From Verpa conica (Eukaryota > Ascomycota > Pezizomycetes > Pezizales > Morchellaceae), in assembly GCA_033030425.1 (NCBI GenBank), contig JAUFSD010000010.1, positions 1,736,001 to 1,800,000 of the forward strand: 64,000 nucleotides of DNA. Reading direction: 5' to 3'. Position numbers and translations under genes: made by a program. Shown piece by piece: positions 22,144 to 34,473 of this stretch (its first letter is position 1; the number at the start of each line of letters is the position of its first letter). Under the pieces are notes generated by a model. The model was not told the origin of the DNA. It made no database searches and saw only the letters and a list, made by a program, of their open reading frames with translations.

Positions 22144-24111
22144 TCAAGAAGTAACCCCCCAGTATGTATCTATAAGTCCTATCACCGCTGGATTGCCCAG
22201 ATCCACTGCCGCTGACTTAATAGCTTGCATAACCTTTGAGACCCTCTCCGCACTTGTACGATCCTTCATGAGGCAAGACTCGAATTGTCGCTTTTTAAAC
22301 TGAATTAGCTTTTTTGCCATAGATGAATCTCGCATGATGGCATCCGCCAATGTACTGGCTAGGGACTTCGATAGGATAGCCAACAACTGTTGGTGGCGTG
22401 CTTCGATTGCGGCGAGCAGCATTTCTGTTTCAACTGAAAACAGTGCTTCTGACTCCTTGTAATCCTCGTTGTGAATCGCTGTAACAAGCTCGGTAGATCT
22501 CTTTTTTAGTAAGTTTTGCACACGACCTGAATGCCCTTCACTTATGGCTCTCGATAGTGCGCTCGTCCAAGCTTTCGATAGTGCGTCTACTGTTGCCGGG
22601 CTATCGCCTTGGAGTGCCTCTCGCAAGAGTATAACCCCAGCCTTTGAGAGCTCCATGATCTCCGTGGTGTTTCCCCCTATAATCGCTTGGAAGAAGGATT
22701 CTGATCTCGCTTTCAATAGGTTATCTAGGGATCCCTGGTAACTCCTCTGACACATTGCAGTCCGTAGAGATGTCACACAAGCGCTGGACAGATGGGATAC
22801 CATCGAAGGTTTGTTTTCAGTAACCGCAGCAAGTAAGAGTTGGGTTTCAGCGCCCGAGAGAAATTCGGCTTCCGCGTGGTTGTCGTCCCTGATTGTATTG
22901 GCAAACATCGTAGTCCTTGCACTCACTAAATGCCCAATATCCCCCTCATACCCTTTGTCTTCCGCGTCTGATAGTGCTAATACCCAAGCTCGAGAGAGTA
23001 GTTTGGCCAATCTGTCCCCGTCCCTCCCCAGCTTCATTGCCGTCATCACTAGCTCAACCATCACTCTTGAGATCACCCTCGCCCGGCCTGATTTTTTTAC
23101 GATCGCGTCGAAAAGTGCTGTCTGTCTGTCATCTATCAGGAACTTTGCTATCTGCTGTGCGGTATCCATGGCTCGAGCTAAAGCGTTTACCCAGCATTCT
23201 GACAAGACTGTCACAAGTATAGCCTTCTCTTTATTGTCGTCATTGAGCGCCGCGTGCAATAGCTCCAGACAGATACTCGAGACATCTAGCGCAGTAGGCT
23301 TTTTCCCGTAGCTAATGGCCGTATAGATTGCCGATTGCTGTTCAGACAATATATCTACAATCGTCCGCCGATGATCGGGAGAAAGGGTAATATAGTCGTG
23401 AAGCGCATTAATCCAACACTGACAGAATATTGGCACCATTTCCTTCTGCTCCTTTTGGATTGCCAAGAGCAGTATATGAAATGCAGCTCGTAGGGTTAAT
23501 CTTGCATCCACGGTGTTTCCCTTATCGATGTAACTGGTGAACTCGGTGGCCATTTGTTTTAAAAGTGTCTGAAGCAAATGCGGGTTTGACACTGCTGCTT
23601 TGTTGAACCCGCTGGCTATCGCTGATCCTAGCGCATCATATATTGATGCGTAATCTGATTTGAAGGCGGCAACTAGAAGCTTTAACCCTACTTTCGATAA
23701 ATCCTCGGCCTCCTTGGAGCTTCTACTTATTGAATCGACAAATTCAGACGCTTTGGTCTCGAAGAGCTGGTTAACCTTCCCTTCATACCCATTATTAGAA
23801 AGTTCTGAGAGTCCTTGGGCGTAATCGCCTGACATTTTCCTTGATAACGGTTCATCATCTACAACTTTTAGCAACATAGTCGTTCCAAGGCCCATGACTT
23901 GTTTTGCCCCTTTGTCATTTCTGTTTTTAAAACAATCTTCCAGCGCCTCCAACCCCGCAGCTATAATCTCGTCGATAACTATGGTGCTTCGGAGACGTAA
24001 GGCGCCCTCAAATGCTACCTCGGCAGCTGGCACTAGAAGCCAGAGGCCTTTAGGCAGATTCACCTTGCTTGTCGCGCCCATGTACGTCGATACCAAGCTT
24101 CTAAAAACCAT
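22144..24111 (-). CDS. 655-residue alpha-helical repeat protein, single exon
   Basis: An uninterrupted ATG-to-stop frame of 655 codons, the longest clean frame in the window; the start context is AGAATGG. The sequence is almost all helix-forming and shows a loose repeat of about 70 residues made of two 35-residue halves. Examples are LSKAWTSALSRAISEGHSGR, LSSACVTSLRTAM and LSRAWVLALSDAEDKGY, each followed about 35 residues later by LLLAA or ILLREAL. The pattern of two short helices per 35 residues resembles degenerate ankyrin or other alpha-solenoid repeats, but no family consensus (for example GxTALHxA) is kept. No signal peptide or membrane segment is evident. Such solenoids serve as protein-binding scaffolds; the partner is unknown. 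I do not recognise the family. Confidence 0.7.
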   Translation of the reverse strand: MVFRSLVSTYMGATSKVNLPKGLWLLVPAAEVAFEGALRLRSTIVIDEIIAAGLEALEDCFKNRNDKGAKQVMGLGTTMLLKVVDDEPLSRKMSGDYAQGLSELSNNGYEGKVNQLFETKASEFVDSISRSSKEAEDLSKVGLKLLVAAFKSDYASIYDALGSAIASGFNKAAVSNPHLLQTLLKQMATEFTSYIDKGNTVDARLTLRAAFHILLLAIQKEQKEMVPIFCQCWINALHDYITLSPDHRRTIVDILSEQQSAIYTAISYGKKPTALDVSSICLELLHAALNDDNKEKAILVTVLSECWVNALARAMDTAQQIAKFLIDDRQTALFDAIVKKSGRARVISRVMVELVMTAMKLGRDGDRLAKLLSRAWVLALSDAEDKGYEGDIGHLVSARTTMFANTIRDDNHAEAEFLSGAETQLLLAAVTENKPSMVSHLSSACVTSLRTAMCQRSYQGSLDNLLKARSESFFQAIIGGNTTEIMELSKAGVILLREALQGDSPATVDALSKAWTSALSRAISEGHSGRVQNLLKKRSTELVTAIHNEDYKESEALFSVETEMLLAAIEARHQQLLAILSKSLASTLADAIMRDSSMAKKLIQFKKRQFESCLMKDRTSAERVSKVMQAIKSAAVDLGNPAVIGLIDTYWGVTS

Positions 24112-25103
24112 TCTGATAGGAGTTTAGGGTAGGTCTGGGGTACGTCGGTAGCTGCTGGGTGCCGGAGGGGGAGTGTTTGGGATATAAATTGGTTTTGGGG
24201 GGAGTAGGTTAAGCGGCTCGAAATAGGGGTAGACACTCGGGGTAAATGGTGAACGAGGGATACTGAGGGGCCGTGTGTTGGAAGCCGGGACGGGTAGCTT
24301 TGATTGTTCTTCTACAGAAACACATAGTATTAGCATTGCGTTTATTCGAACCACCGACACTAACTTTATGAACTTTGTATATACTTTTTATAATGCTTGA
24401 ATATTGATAGGGGACCGAGTTATGAGTAGATGTTGAACTAAAAGACAAGGAGAGCTAGAGATGAATGTAGTTTAGGTAGTAAAAAAGAGGGTTGCGGGAG
24501 TTGAGGAGTTGAGGTAATTCAATGAGATTTTGTAAAGAGAACTTTCCACGGGGTAATTGCAATCTATTTATTCTTCTAGGTGCAATTAATGATTGTGGGT
24601 ATAGAATAAAAACTACTGTAGGTAACTCAGGCATTCCCTCATCACTCGGGGCTATCAAAAAATATCGGGGACTGTTGTATCCAATTAGAGTCCCCCAGGG
24701 ATTATTTGTTATAGAATTGGGACCCTGATTTCACATACCCATAACGTATGAGGTACGAGCCTAGTCTTTTTCACAATAAGGTAATATGTCCTCCGCGATG
24801 CATCGATGGGTCTCATTTAACCGAAGAAACACCATAAACCGCTCATGGACCTTCGCATGCCAATGTGGTTTTTACCAGTCGATGTCTGTTGCATTTAAGA
24901 GGCATCCTATGTGGATTGACTATAGCCTATGAATTGCCCTAGAGTCTACGGAGCATGGCCCGTATAAGTTCTAAGCCTTCTTTGAAGCCAAACAATGTTT
25001 GTCTACTGGGCTGGGCCTGTGCGCTATACATTCTGCGCATTTTTGTATAGTATGCAGGCTTACTGCCCGTTAAGAGCTGAAGTCTTTTGGAACAGCTTGT
25101 TAT
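24112..25103. other. 5' region of the helical-repeat gene and intergenic
   Basis: The part next to the gene has a proline-rich open frame (24124-24360, minus) that does not join the gene in frame and probably lies in the leader or promoter. Nothing else could be supported up to 25103. Confidence 0.35.
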
Positions 25104-25246
25104 TACAGCGAACGGTAAAAAAGATCGAGAAACGCGAGACACGAGAATCAGCATTCCTATTCGTTCTTTAGGTTTTTGGCAAAGATTCTAGTAGTAGGAT
25201 TGGCCACAATACCCTAGTTTCTCGATCTTTTTTGCCGTACGCTGTA
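25104..25246. repeat. MITE, TACAGCG family, copy 1 (143 bp)
   Basis: Terminal inverted repeats of about 31 bp with very few mismatches, starting TACAGCG(A/T)ACGG(T/C)AAAAAAG, with TA at both ends. No coding capacity. A second copy with the same ends is at 57437-57570. This is a non-autonomous Tc1/mariner-type element. Confidence 0.75.
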
Positions 25247-26405
25247 CATTACTTGTAAAACCATGGACTTGGTACATAGTATGGTATGTAGTAGCCTTCT
25301 ATTCTATAGGTTCCTGCTGATTGTAGGATTAGATAGGAAGTAAAAATGCGGCGGGGGTCAAATCAGGGTCCTTATCAGAGATGGTAACCCATGCCTGAAC
25401 CCCGCCTAAAAACCCACTATCAAATTATGCTTTACCAAGGCTATTCGTCCGTTCGCAGGATCTGGGGTTGGCGAACAGCCCCATCACAATTCAATTTTAT
25501 AGAATGTTTCAGTAGATCGTAGAGTGGGTTATAGGCGTTCCATATCTAGTGGGTGTACGTCTATTCTGATCGGGCCTGGGCGGCAACCCCGCAGTCCCAA
25601 CACAACCGCCTACCCAACCGTTAGGAAACTTGGTATTGAAGCGCGCAGTCACAACTATGTACTATTCACAATAAATATGGCTACTACGTGTTCGAATCCA
25701 ACCCAATACCCCACCTCTTCCAATATTTAGTTAGAGTTTACGAATAAATGTGGATCAGGAGGGTTATTATCGGGATTTACCAGTGAGATTGTGGTTTTCT
25801 TTAACTTCATCCGAGGAAACTCATCCATCATCCCTAGCTAACTTTGTATTAGGTAAAAAGAAGAAAAATTCCAAGTAGGTCTTAGACATGGGCCAAGCCT
25901 TGGTTTTTATTTGAGATATGAACACCCCTATCTGAACTAGACAGTAAATTCTAATTAAATAAAACTCTTCTGCATAGGAGCTTCAATGAGTCTTTTTATA
26001 GGCTACTGAAAGTTTATGTAGCGTAGATTCTTATCAAATTATGGTGAGTTGCACATAGTATCTCTAAGCTATTTAGTTGGTATCAGAGATAAAACAAAGT
26101 TTGATCTACTGCTTTCGAGATTGCCCACACAAAGCGAGTTAGGATTCTAGAAATCAAGGTCTGTCTTGTTGTGCCAGCGAGAGGTTATGATCGACATAAG
26201 CCCCTGCTCAGATGCTTGCATAAATCCTAGTCTTGCACAGAGTTTTTAAGAGAAGCTGAGGACAGTGATAAGGGTTTCTCTGCATTCTGGGTGCGCATAT
26301 GCTTGCAGGGACTCGTTAGGAGCCTGTACAGACAGCGGAATATGTACGACACATATGCGGCTTAATTGGCTAATTTCTGTTTTTAAAATTCGTTAGATCC
26401 TATAA
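25247..26405. other. Intergenic, nothing recognised
   Basis: AT-rich DNA without supported genes. A tRNA-like GTTCGAATCC at about 25690 has no matching cloverleaf. Confidence 0.4.
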
Positions 26406-26593
26406 CACCGTAGTATCCCGGCTATAACGAACACAGCAGTGTGAGAGCCTAGAATATTACTAGTGGCCAAAGCCTGTTTGAGTTGAGCTTGGCGTCTAGC
26501 TTTGCTGGCCATAACTGAGCCTCAATGTGTATCCAACCAATCCCAGAATTTCTTTCATCCTACAGTCGTGCTCGGTATTGCTGAGAAATATAT
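26406..26593. repeat. Pogo/Fot-like MITE, copy 1
   Basis: The left end reads CACCGTAGTATCCCGGCTATAACGAA at intervals matching the complement of the right end of the copy at 57571-57747 (CACTGTTATATCTCGGCTATAACG). Internal sequence is also shared, for example AATATTACTAGTGGCCAAAG. About 190 bp, no coding capacity. Confidence 0.65.
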
Positions 26594-26631
26594 TTATGAA
26601 AGTACCATACCTGCTCGGATTATTGGCTATC

Positions 26632-27204
26632 TGTTCTGGGCCACTCGCGAATTTCACGACCTCGCGAATGGACCCGGGCCATTCGCGAACGGACTGCCCT
26701 TTGTATGTATTGATGACTTGCCCGGTCCATTGACGAATGGCCTGGACCTACAGGGATCTAAAAAAAACATGTTAGACCCTCATCAGCCATACTATATAGC
26801 TAGGTGCCCTATGGGTACCCATGTACTGGGAGTTATCGCTCAATTATAACCACCTGGGGATGCTTAGCAATTAAAGAGGTATATACTAACTCAAATAAAA
26901 TAATTAGGATCTAGTATTAACATATTAAGATCAACTTGCCCCCCTAAATTAAGATTATAGGGTTTATATACTAGAGATTAACCACATAAATGCTCTAAGT
27001 TATTATGTGTTTATTTGGGTGTACAATGTGTCTTCACTAAGCTATTAGGGCTGATGAGAGTCTACCATTTTTTTTTAGATCCCTGTAAGTCCAGGCCATT
27101 CGCGAATGGACCGGGCAAGTCGTCAATACATACAAAGGGCAGTCCGTTCGCGAATGGCCTAGGTCCATTCGCGAAATCGCGAGATTGGCGAGCGGCCCAG
27201 AACA
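26632..27204. repeat. Foldback element with CCATTCGCGAATGG palindromes, copy 1
   Basis: Arms of about 157 bp (26632-26788 and 27049-27204) are inverted copies with only scattered differences, separated by a 260-bp AT-rich centre. Each arm contains several copies or half-copies of the 14-bp palindrome CCATTCGCGAATGG. A related element lies at 47147-47549, including its centre (ATTATAGGGTT and GTGGGTGTACAA). Confidence 0.75.
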
Positions 27205-28942
27205 TATCTCCGGTTTCAGACTTATTATACCTGGGCTAGAGAGAGAAAGGTGTGGTAGAGCCTTAGAGTGGGATAGGGTTAGTGGTTGGCCAGCCGGCTC
27301 AGCCAATGGATCAGTCCTCTGATCGAACAAACCCTAACCCAGTACAGGACCGTGCACTGGTGCCGGTACAGGCTAGAACAATACTCCCGATGATCTAAAA
27401 TAACCTAGAAAAATATAAAGATATGCCTAGAGTACGGAGTATAACAAATTATCGAGTTTACTCTACTGGGTTCTGGTTCTGGACCCGGGCCCGGGACGCG
27501 TAGTAGTCACGGATGGAGGGGGGGCGGACGTGGCCCCCCCCCGCCCAGGGCCAGTCAATTAGGGCCAGCTCTGAGGCCTTCTGGCGGGACAGTTCATTTG
27601 GTGTCGATCATGATTATGGCCCTTCGTCCAGGGCATGCGACACCCCAAATGGCAATGATCACGACCGGACGACCGCGCCCATGGCGGGGGTCGTCTCCAG
27701 TTTGGTATATGTATGAAATATAACTAGGGGTGCTCCGATAGGTTCTCCTACTGCCGTCCTCCGGTAGGGCTTGAACACAAGGGCAATTATGCAAAATACA
27801 TAGTCTCGCATAATTCCAGGGCTCTAATAGTTCTACTGGTGGGAATTATTACCGATAGTGAGATCCTCTCTGCCTTGCTTGCTAACCTATAAGTTTATGT
27901 TCTCTTGAGTAAACTTCATGATCGATGGTAGAAATCGAATTCGAAGCATAAATACCATTTAAAGCTACGGGTTGCTGGTTGATTTGCTGCCCTGGAAGGT
28001 GTGTTTAATGCATGAGAGTACTTAAACCACTGAAGCTTTTAGAGCCGATTGCTATTGGATACCATACAAAATGTGCCACTAGCTACTCATTCACTTAGGG
28101 TTTGAGCTCTCAGAAGCTGATCAGTTGATCCGATGTTGTAGAAAAAGTGAGATTCACTGTCAAGGCGTAGTTGATACATCGAGAATGTAGGAAATATGGA
28201 AGATTCCTGGCAAATCGTTCCTGCAACACTAACGCTTCATTCATTCTCTTCCTACTATAAGCTGGTATTACTTTAGTTCTGGAGATAGGCGGTCTGTGCA
28301 CAGTAAGAATATATTATGTTTTTTCTGTTTAGCGTTTGGTTGATATGCAAAAAAGTCGATCTCAACAAGCTATGAGACTACAAAACGAGGGGTAAGCAGC
28401 TGAAATTTACTAGTAATATACCGTATTGGCTCGGTGAATTGGCTATCCCCGCAACAGAGGGATTTCTGAGACTCAACCAAATCTTGGGCGTTGTCAAGCT
28501 GTTCTAAGAGGCTATCTGTGAGTTATGTCCCACTTCCCCAGTTTCCGGTGTTGAGACTGCCACCTTACTGGTACAAGTATAGAAACCCACCCCATTAGTA
28601 AAATAATCCTGCAACCACTGCTGCTTTCTTTGGTATGGAGATACCGGTGATAGACAATTTAGCGAGTCAATAAGGCAGGTCATTTCGAAAACAGGGTGGC
28701 ATGTCACCTTCCCCTCCTCTCGTTGTGTAATTAATGCCTGCGGGAAAGTTTTAAGGATTGATTAAATTAACGAACAGATTTTCTTGCTAAGTTAAAGTTC
28801 TTGCTAATTTAAGGCCAGTACCAAAGGTATACAGATATATTAGATATACTCGGGGTTATACCATCAACTATCTTTATTTAACTCTTTAGTAGAGTTTATC
28901 TTAAGCTCACCTTCTTCCTTACCATTGTTGAAATATCCAGCT
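27205..28942. other. Intergenic, no gene supported
   Basis: GC-rich patch at 27480-27545 with G and C runs; otherwise AT-rich DNA. The small open frames here show no signatures. Just before 28943 a leader-like stretch precedes the hydrolase gene. Confidence 0.4.
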
Positions 28943-30738
28943 ATGTCTAAAACTGTTTTCCGTGTTACAGGAATTCCTCTTGGAGCCACGATCACGGATT
29001 TGGAGGAAGCGCTTTCAGCAGACTTTACGAAAGAGGAGCAGATAAAAATTGATGCGACAATCTCTCCATCATGCTATGGAGATGATATGCAAACTGCCCT
29101 TGTCCAGTTCAGACCTGCACCACCGAGCTACTTAAAGGGTGATAGTTCACACCCCTTCGAGAACTATCAAATGGAAATGCTTGATACAGATATAAATATT
29201 GATAAAGACTTCTACGGCCTTACTCAACTCTATCCTACACAACCCCAGACTAATATCACAGCCGAGTAAGATTATCCCGGTGGCACCATGCATGAAGATC
29301 TAGGAGTTAATTTCTTATTAGTATCGTAGCCGTTACGGGACTTGCTGGTCATGCATTTGGGTCGTGGAGGGGAAAAGGAAATCTAGGCAGAATGTGGCTT
29401 CGCGATTTTCTTTCAAAGGACCTCCCGAGTTGTAGAACCATGACCTATGGTTACAATTCGGTGCTCTTCGGGAGTGTTGGGGTTCATGAGATTCTGGATT
29501 ACAATCGTGGTTTTCTTGAGGAGCTAAAGAAAGCAAGAAGATCAAAAGAAGTAAGTCATTTTAACATTCTTGTTTCCTTTATCACATATTCTGACCATTT
29601 CTTTCTACGGTACCTATGATAAATACAGTCTAACGGATAGTCTTTTTAGGAAAGAACCAGACCAATAATATTCATCGGCCATAGTTTCGGAGGTATTATT
29701 ATTGCCCAGGTAGAGCCACCACTTAACTTGGCATGAATTTCGTATAGTGACTAGGATAGCGCTAATATGCTGAAGTCACTCGTGAGAAGTAAAGAGATTG
29801 ACGAAGTTGAAAATTCTATATACATGGCAACCTGTGCCGCAATCTTCTTTGGCACTCCACATCGCGGGTTTTTGGTGGACGACATTGTAAATGCGATTGA
29901 CAAAAAATCAAGCCAAGAAAGGGCCAAGCTTGTCCAGTCGATTAATACAAACTCCGACTTGCTGCTTCCGGAATTGGAGAAATTTGTTGATCTTGCTGCA
30001 GGGCTAAAGATTGTTAGCTTCTACGAGCGAATGAAGTCCAAGAGGCTCGTAATGGTATAATTGAATATTTCCCTCCTTTAAGTTTGATCATGCAATAAGC
30101 TTGTGGCTGCATATACGCAGTATAACTAAAGAAAAAAGAAAAAAAATGCTTATCATAACTTAGGGGGAGAATGGCCCTTCGAGAACCGGAGAATACGTCA
30201 CTTCAGTGGGTTCCGACTCAGCTTTGCTTAACCTTGGCACAGGAGTGGAAGAGCAGATACCAGTTGATGCAGATCATACAATGATTGTGAAGTTTGACAA
30301 AAAAGGAGATCTGACGTACCAGAGCACTCTTCATTACTTAAAGAAATTTGTAGAAGAAGGACGAGGTATCGTCAGTAAGAAGTTCGGTAGGTGAACCCAA
30401 GTCCCTATATATATAAACAAGGTCTCTATCTGATTTTTAACTGGAATAATTGTTAAGAACCTGCCTTACTCGATGCTTCCCGATGCGGAGATGCGGAGAC
30501 GGTAAGAACGTTATTGAAAGCAGGCGTCTCTGTAATGACGAAGGATGCGAATGGGGCAACTCCGTTGCATCTGGCAGCTCTAGGTGGGCACCAGAAGGTA
30601 GTAAAGTTGTTGTGTCTGAGCGGAGCATCAGATAACGCAGAGGACAAGAACGGAAACACGCCTATTACCTACGCAAATATGGGGGGCCATCTCGCGCTGG
30701 AAGGGTTTATGCAATATAAATACTATGATAGAATGTGA
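28943..30738 (+). CDS. SERAC1-like serine hydrolase with C-terminal ankyrin repeats
   Basis: Six exons: 28943-29265, 29322-29550, 29650-29709, 29755-30054, 30164-30386, 30458-30738. All junction phases fit and give 471 residues. The true start is the ATG at 28943. Residues 1-105 form an RRM-like fold region (KTVFRVTGIPLGAT). An alpha/beta-hydrolase domain follows with VTGLAGHAFGSW, the nucleophile elbow GHSFGG (GxSxG, Ser catalytic) and FFGTPHRG, as in fungal DUF676/SERAC1-like domains. The stretch ALLNLGTGVEEQIPVDADHTMIVKF is the usual end of this module in NLR-like proteins. There, a nucleotide-binding domain normally comes next. Here about two ankyrin repeats follow directly (GATPLHLAALGGHQKVVKLL). 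The protein is intact and probably a lipase/esterase-like effector of heterokaryon or immune-type recognition (inference). Confidence 0.85.
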
Positions 30739-33700
30739 TAGTTGCGTACTGGATATTACTTTGTTTATTGCTATTGAATAGTGTAGACTTGAGGATGAAT
30801 TTCGAGACCAACTTGTGATGAAATGAATCTGGAAACGCGATGAGACGCAGTACCGGAGAATTTACTGATAATCGTGATCATCGTCTAAGTACAGTTACCA
30901 TACAGAGGTATTTGTAATGAGCCAAATAAAAAACGTCGAGATATGTCTGAGCAGAAAGTCTAAAATAAGTGACCTTTTGAAATATGGGTCCAAGAAACTC
31001 AATATCATAATTAAGAACAGAAAGGAAAAGTCAATACTTCAACTAAGGGTTCAAATACATTGAATTTTATAGAGCAGAAGCTATTTCTAACTGATTAGCT
31101 ATCTGTAAATCTTTATCAAAGGCTAAGAAGAATCCCATTTGAAATAGATATCCGGATAAGTCGCCAAGAATAATCATAGCTATCATGAAATCTACTTTAA
31201 TAGACACCGTGGCGTTAGAGGCTTGGCTACCCTTAATGCTAACATCTATTAGTACTCAGGCCACTGTTTTGATGTCTTATACCTGGTAGGCAATGAATCT
31301 ACGACCAGACACACAATTTTAGCCTATCTGTACCTAGAGGTGTCATGGGTGCTGAGTCAGCAGATTTATTGGCATCCTACTGTAGCACAAAATGTTTCGT
31401 TTCTCATTCTCTTTCATCATCACATAATACTCTTTTTATCTTGTATGTTTATGAAGGATTGTGTCTTTGCATAAAAATCATGTAGCGGTTGTAACACCTA
31501 GGGGGCTTGTGACTCTGTTACCGTCCTAGGTAAGAGGCTTCAAAATGGTCTCCTTGGTGGGCTAGGGTTATATGGGGATCATCTAATTATTTTCTGATTC
31601 TTTGATCGGACTTGGCGATTAAATTTGATGAAAACAAGTGGGGGGCAGTAGTATTCATGATAAGCCCAGACTTTCCAGGCTTAAAGAGATGATAATAGAT
31701 CGAGTCTCTAATAGATCTATATTTGTGATGTGTTCTCAGTGAGTGCTCGATATAATGTAGTCTCGGAAGCATGAATGTTGTGGCACAGGCACTAGTAGTG
31801 AGGCTGGTGCCACCGGTTCGTACATAGCTTTAGGCCTCATACACAGGTCAACATGATCATCTCGCTGGTCATTTACATCAACGTCTTCGTCATCAATCAT
31901 CTGTGAACTACGCATCAAACATACAGAATTTCAGTGGACTGGAAGAGGCAAGCACAGTAGAGTGCCACTTAGTCGTAGTGACTTCTTGGCATTCTTGGCG
32001 TGGAGTCTAAAAGATTTTCCGCTGCGAGTCTTTGAGTATATCATATGATGTACGACTGTTGGCCCTTGCACCCCCCACAACCATCCCCTCAAAATCAGTT
32101 TAGCCATCATAACCCTATCAATACTAGACAAATTTCATCAATTCTTTATTTCATGGACTCCTCCCAACAAGCTCTTTCGAACAGCACCAGTCACGGTCTC
32201 AGTCCCCATTGTTTTGACACCTTGCTGAGCTACTTAATCAAATTTATGTATACTTCAGTACTTTAATCCCTATAAATCCTTCATCTTTATAAGTATTAAC
32301 CTGATTTTAGATTCATTAAAGTTTCTCGTTGAGCTCTATCCAACCGCACTATCGTTACCGCGAACTCCCAGCGCTTTATCACGACTGTTCTGTCTTGTAT
32401 CTCTATGGGCCGCTAAAAAAAAGTCATTACTGCAGGCAAGCAGGGAGAATATCTGCTATTAAGAGGGTCTAAAATGCTACGGTTGAGAGGTAGGAAACTC
32501 TTTATAGTATTCTTTTGAGAGCAGGGTACCTGAAAAATGTAATAGATATCAAGGGCAATACTCGGGAGATGAAAGAAGGATTTATGGGTAAAGAGGATGA
32601 GTTCTTTATTGGACAGCTGGAGAATAGATGGAAGGAGGTAGAAAGAACAGTAGCTGGCTATTCAAAAACTCAAACCTATAAACAGAAAGGAAGCTATCAC
32701 CGGGATAAAGAAAAGATGAAGGGAAGAAGGCAAGATAGTAAAGCCAGAGAAAGGGGAATTAATATTATTAAGAAAATGCATGTCTATGTAGATATGTCTA
32801 AAATATTCAGCTCCGTTCCGCCTCAAATAAATCCTCTACGGGCCTCCGGTCTTATACAACAAGAGGGTAGATGTGGTTAAATACAGGTGAAAGATGTTTT
32901 GCCCTCGAGTAATGGTATGTATGATAGTATCGAAATACTGGCAGTTATTCATTAATCTTTATATAGGAGATATTTAAAACATTACGGGAATTTGACAATC
33001 CTGGCGAACCCCCCTCACTAAATCAACTACCTTCGTGTACTAAGTGGCTTCAGCTTATTGACAATTATGAAAGTACATTCAATCCTAATTATAGTTCATC
33101 CTATACTTTGAAAAAAGTCGGCTTAAAATGGCTTAAGCCAAAGTCTCGGGTGCCTAATCTTTTCTGATCTCCTTTGCGCTACGTATGGTCGGTTATACTT
33201 TTTTGGTATACATACTGGAGTCAAATATTATGCGGTAGGAATTATCGGGCATGATGGTGGGAGGAGTGGTGATGGAATGCGGAAAAGGTGGTATAGCAAA
33301 CTCGGAAGGCAACTGCTATTTTTAGAAAGTATTTTCTGGAAATATTGCTGTTTTTGCTTTTCATAGTTCTAGTGGCTAATAGAATGAACCTCAGCTCTGT
33401 GGAAAAGTGAAAAAGATGCATACAATAGCGTCTCACGGTATTTCACAATCTATGATTTCTAGAGTGAGAGGTACCGAGTGGGAAAACTCAAGTAAATTGA
33501 TACCAGTTGAATTCATTAGTGAAGCAAAAGGGGTACATGAAGCGGTTTTCACAAGAGCGTGGTTTATGGCGGGAAGGGGTCCGCAACGTTGTTTTACTAC
33601 TAGGTATTAGAATATTGTATTTACCTTTATCTAGAGCTAAATTTATCTCTTCGTCGCAGCAGCTAGTCTATTGCCTCCTCCACCAGTTTTTGAAAAACAT

Positions 33701-34360
33701 ACTGTCTCACCTCGCTAGGCGAAATCATTTTGTTCGGAAGGAAAGCACTGTAACATACTACGGATATCGGATAAGTATTTTCCCCGAGGTCCGTAGTCCT
33801 CAATGAATGTTAATGATCCCTGTATTTAGTTTACTTATTCTTATTCCCACGGAGACGGCTCAAATGGCATTAGGTACATAGGTAACACATCAGCTGCTGC
33901 GTTAATGCAACAATTTGTAACCCTTCGCTCCAATAAATATTTTATTGAACCTTGACTAGATCATCGCAAGCAATCCAGCGCCCAGAAAAAAGTGCATTGG
34001 CGTAGCGCATTCATACTGCCAGATCTTGTCATGAAGGGAGATCCTTCCCCAGGATTGACCTATGTCTAAACTTCTTAATTATTTCGAGGTTGTTAAGTTG
34101 ATATCAGGCGATGGAATAGATATCGATAATGCGGGTCAAATCTATTACCCCCTTGCAATGCCGCATCTCATCTCCTGGATAAAGTAAAAGTGGATTACTC
34201 TGTACCTCCTTCCTATTACCGATATATTTAATTTCGGTATTAGATACTTTAGCGGCTCGGTACCTCATGATACCTTTACAACTCCATTGAATTAATTGCC
34301 GAAGCAGCATCTATAATTTTTTTGATTTTATTCTTCAATCAGGTACCTACATCTCAACAG
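30739..34360. other. Gene-poor 3.6-kb region with possible gene relic at 32515-33168
   Basis: AT-rich. At 32515-32880 a strongly basic, Lys-rich open frame is followed, after a splice-like gap, by about 67 open codons at 32968-33168 containing LREFDNPGEPPSLNQLPSC and GLKWLKPKSRVPN. The combination suggests a decayed gene or transposon fragment, but no family is recognised. Nothing else is supported. Confidence 0.3.
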
Positions 34361-34368
34361 TATAAATA
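34361..34368 (+). promoter_or_regulatory. TATA box of the CBM18 gene
   Basis: TATAAATA lies 106 bases upstream of the ATG at 34474, and the leader between them is A/C-rich as in many fungal secreted-protein genes. Confidence 0.5.
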
Positions 34369-34473
34369 CCATTATCATTCGCCCATAGCTAGAATTCAAC
34401 CACTCAGGTCTACCATCTAAAGAGAATCTTTAATTACCGGAAACCAAACCACCACCCCCAGCCTCACGTCACA

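Noticed and set aside
22544..24127. Several plus-strand open frames opposite the helical-repeat gene
   Set aside because: They are antisense shadows; the minus strand has one clean 655-codon frame.
25680..25700. tRNA-like T-loop GTTCGAATCC
   Set aside because: No acceptor, D or anticodon stem can be paired around it.
27015..27330. Open frames through the foldback element
   Set aside because: They arise because the GC-rich palindromic arms lack stops; the translations are not conserved between the arms as protein.
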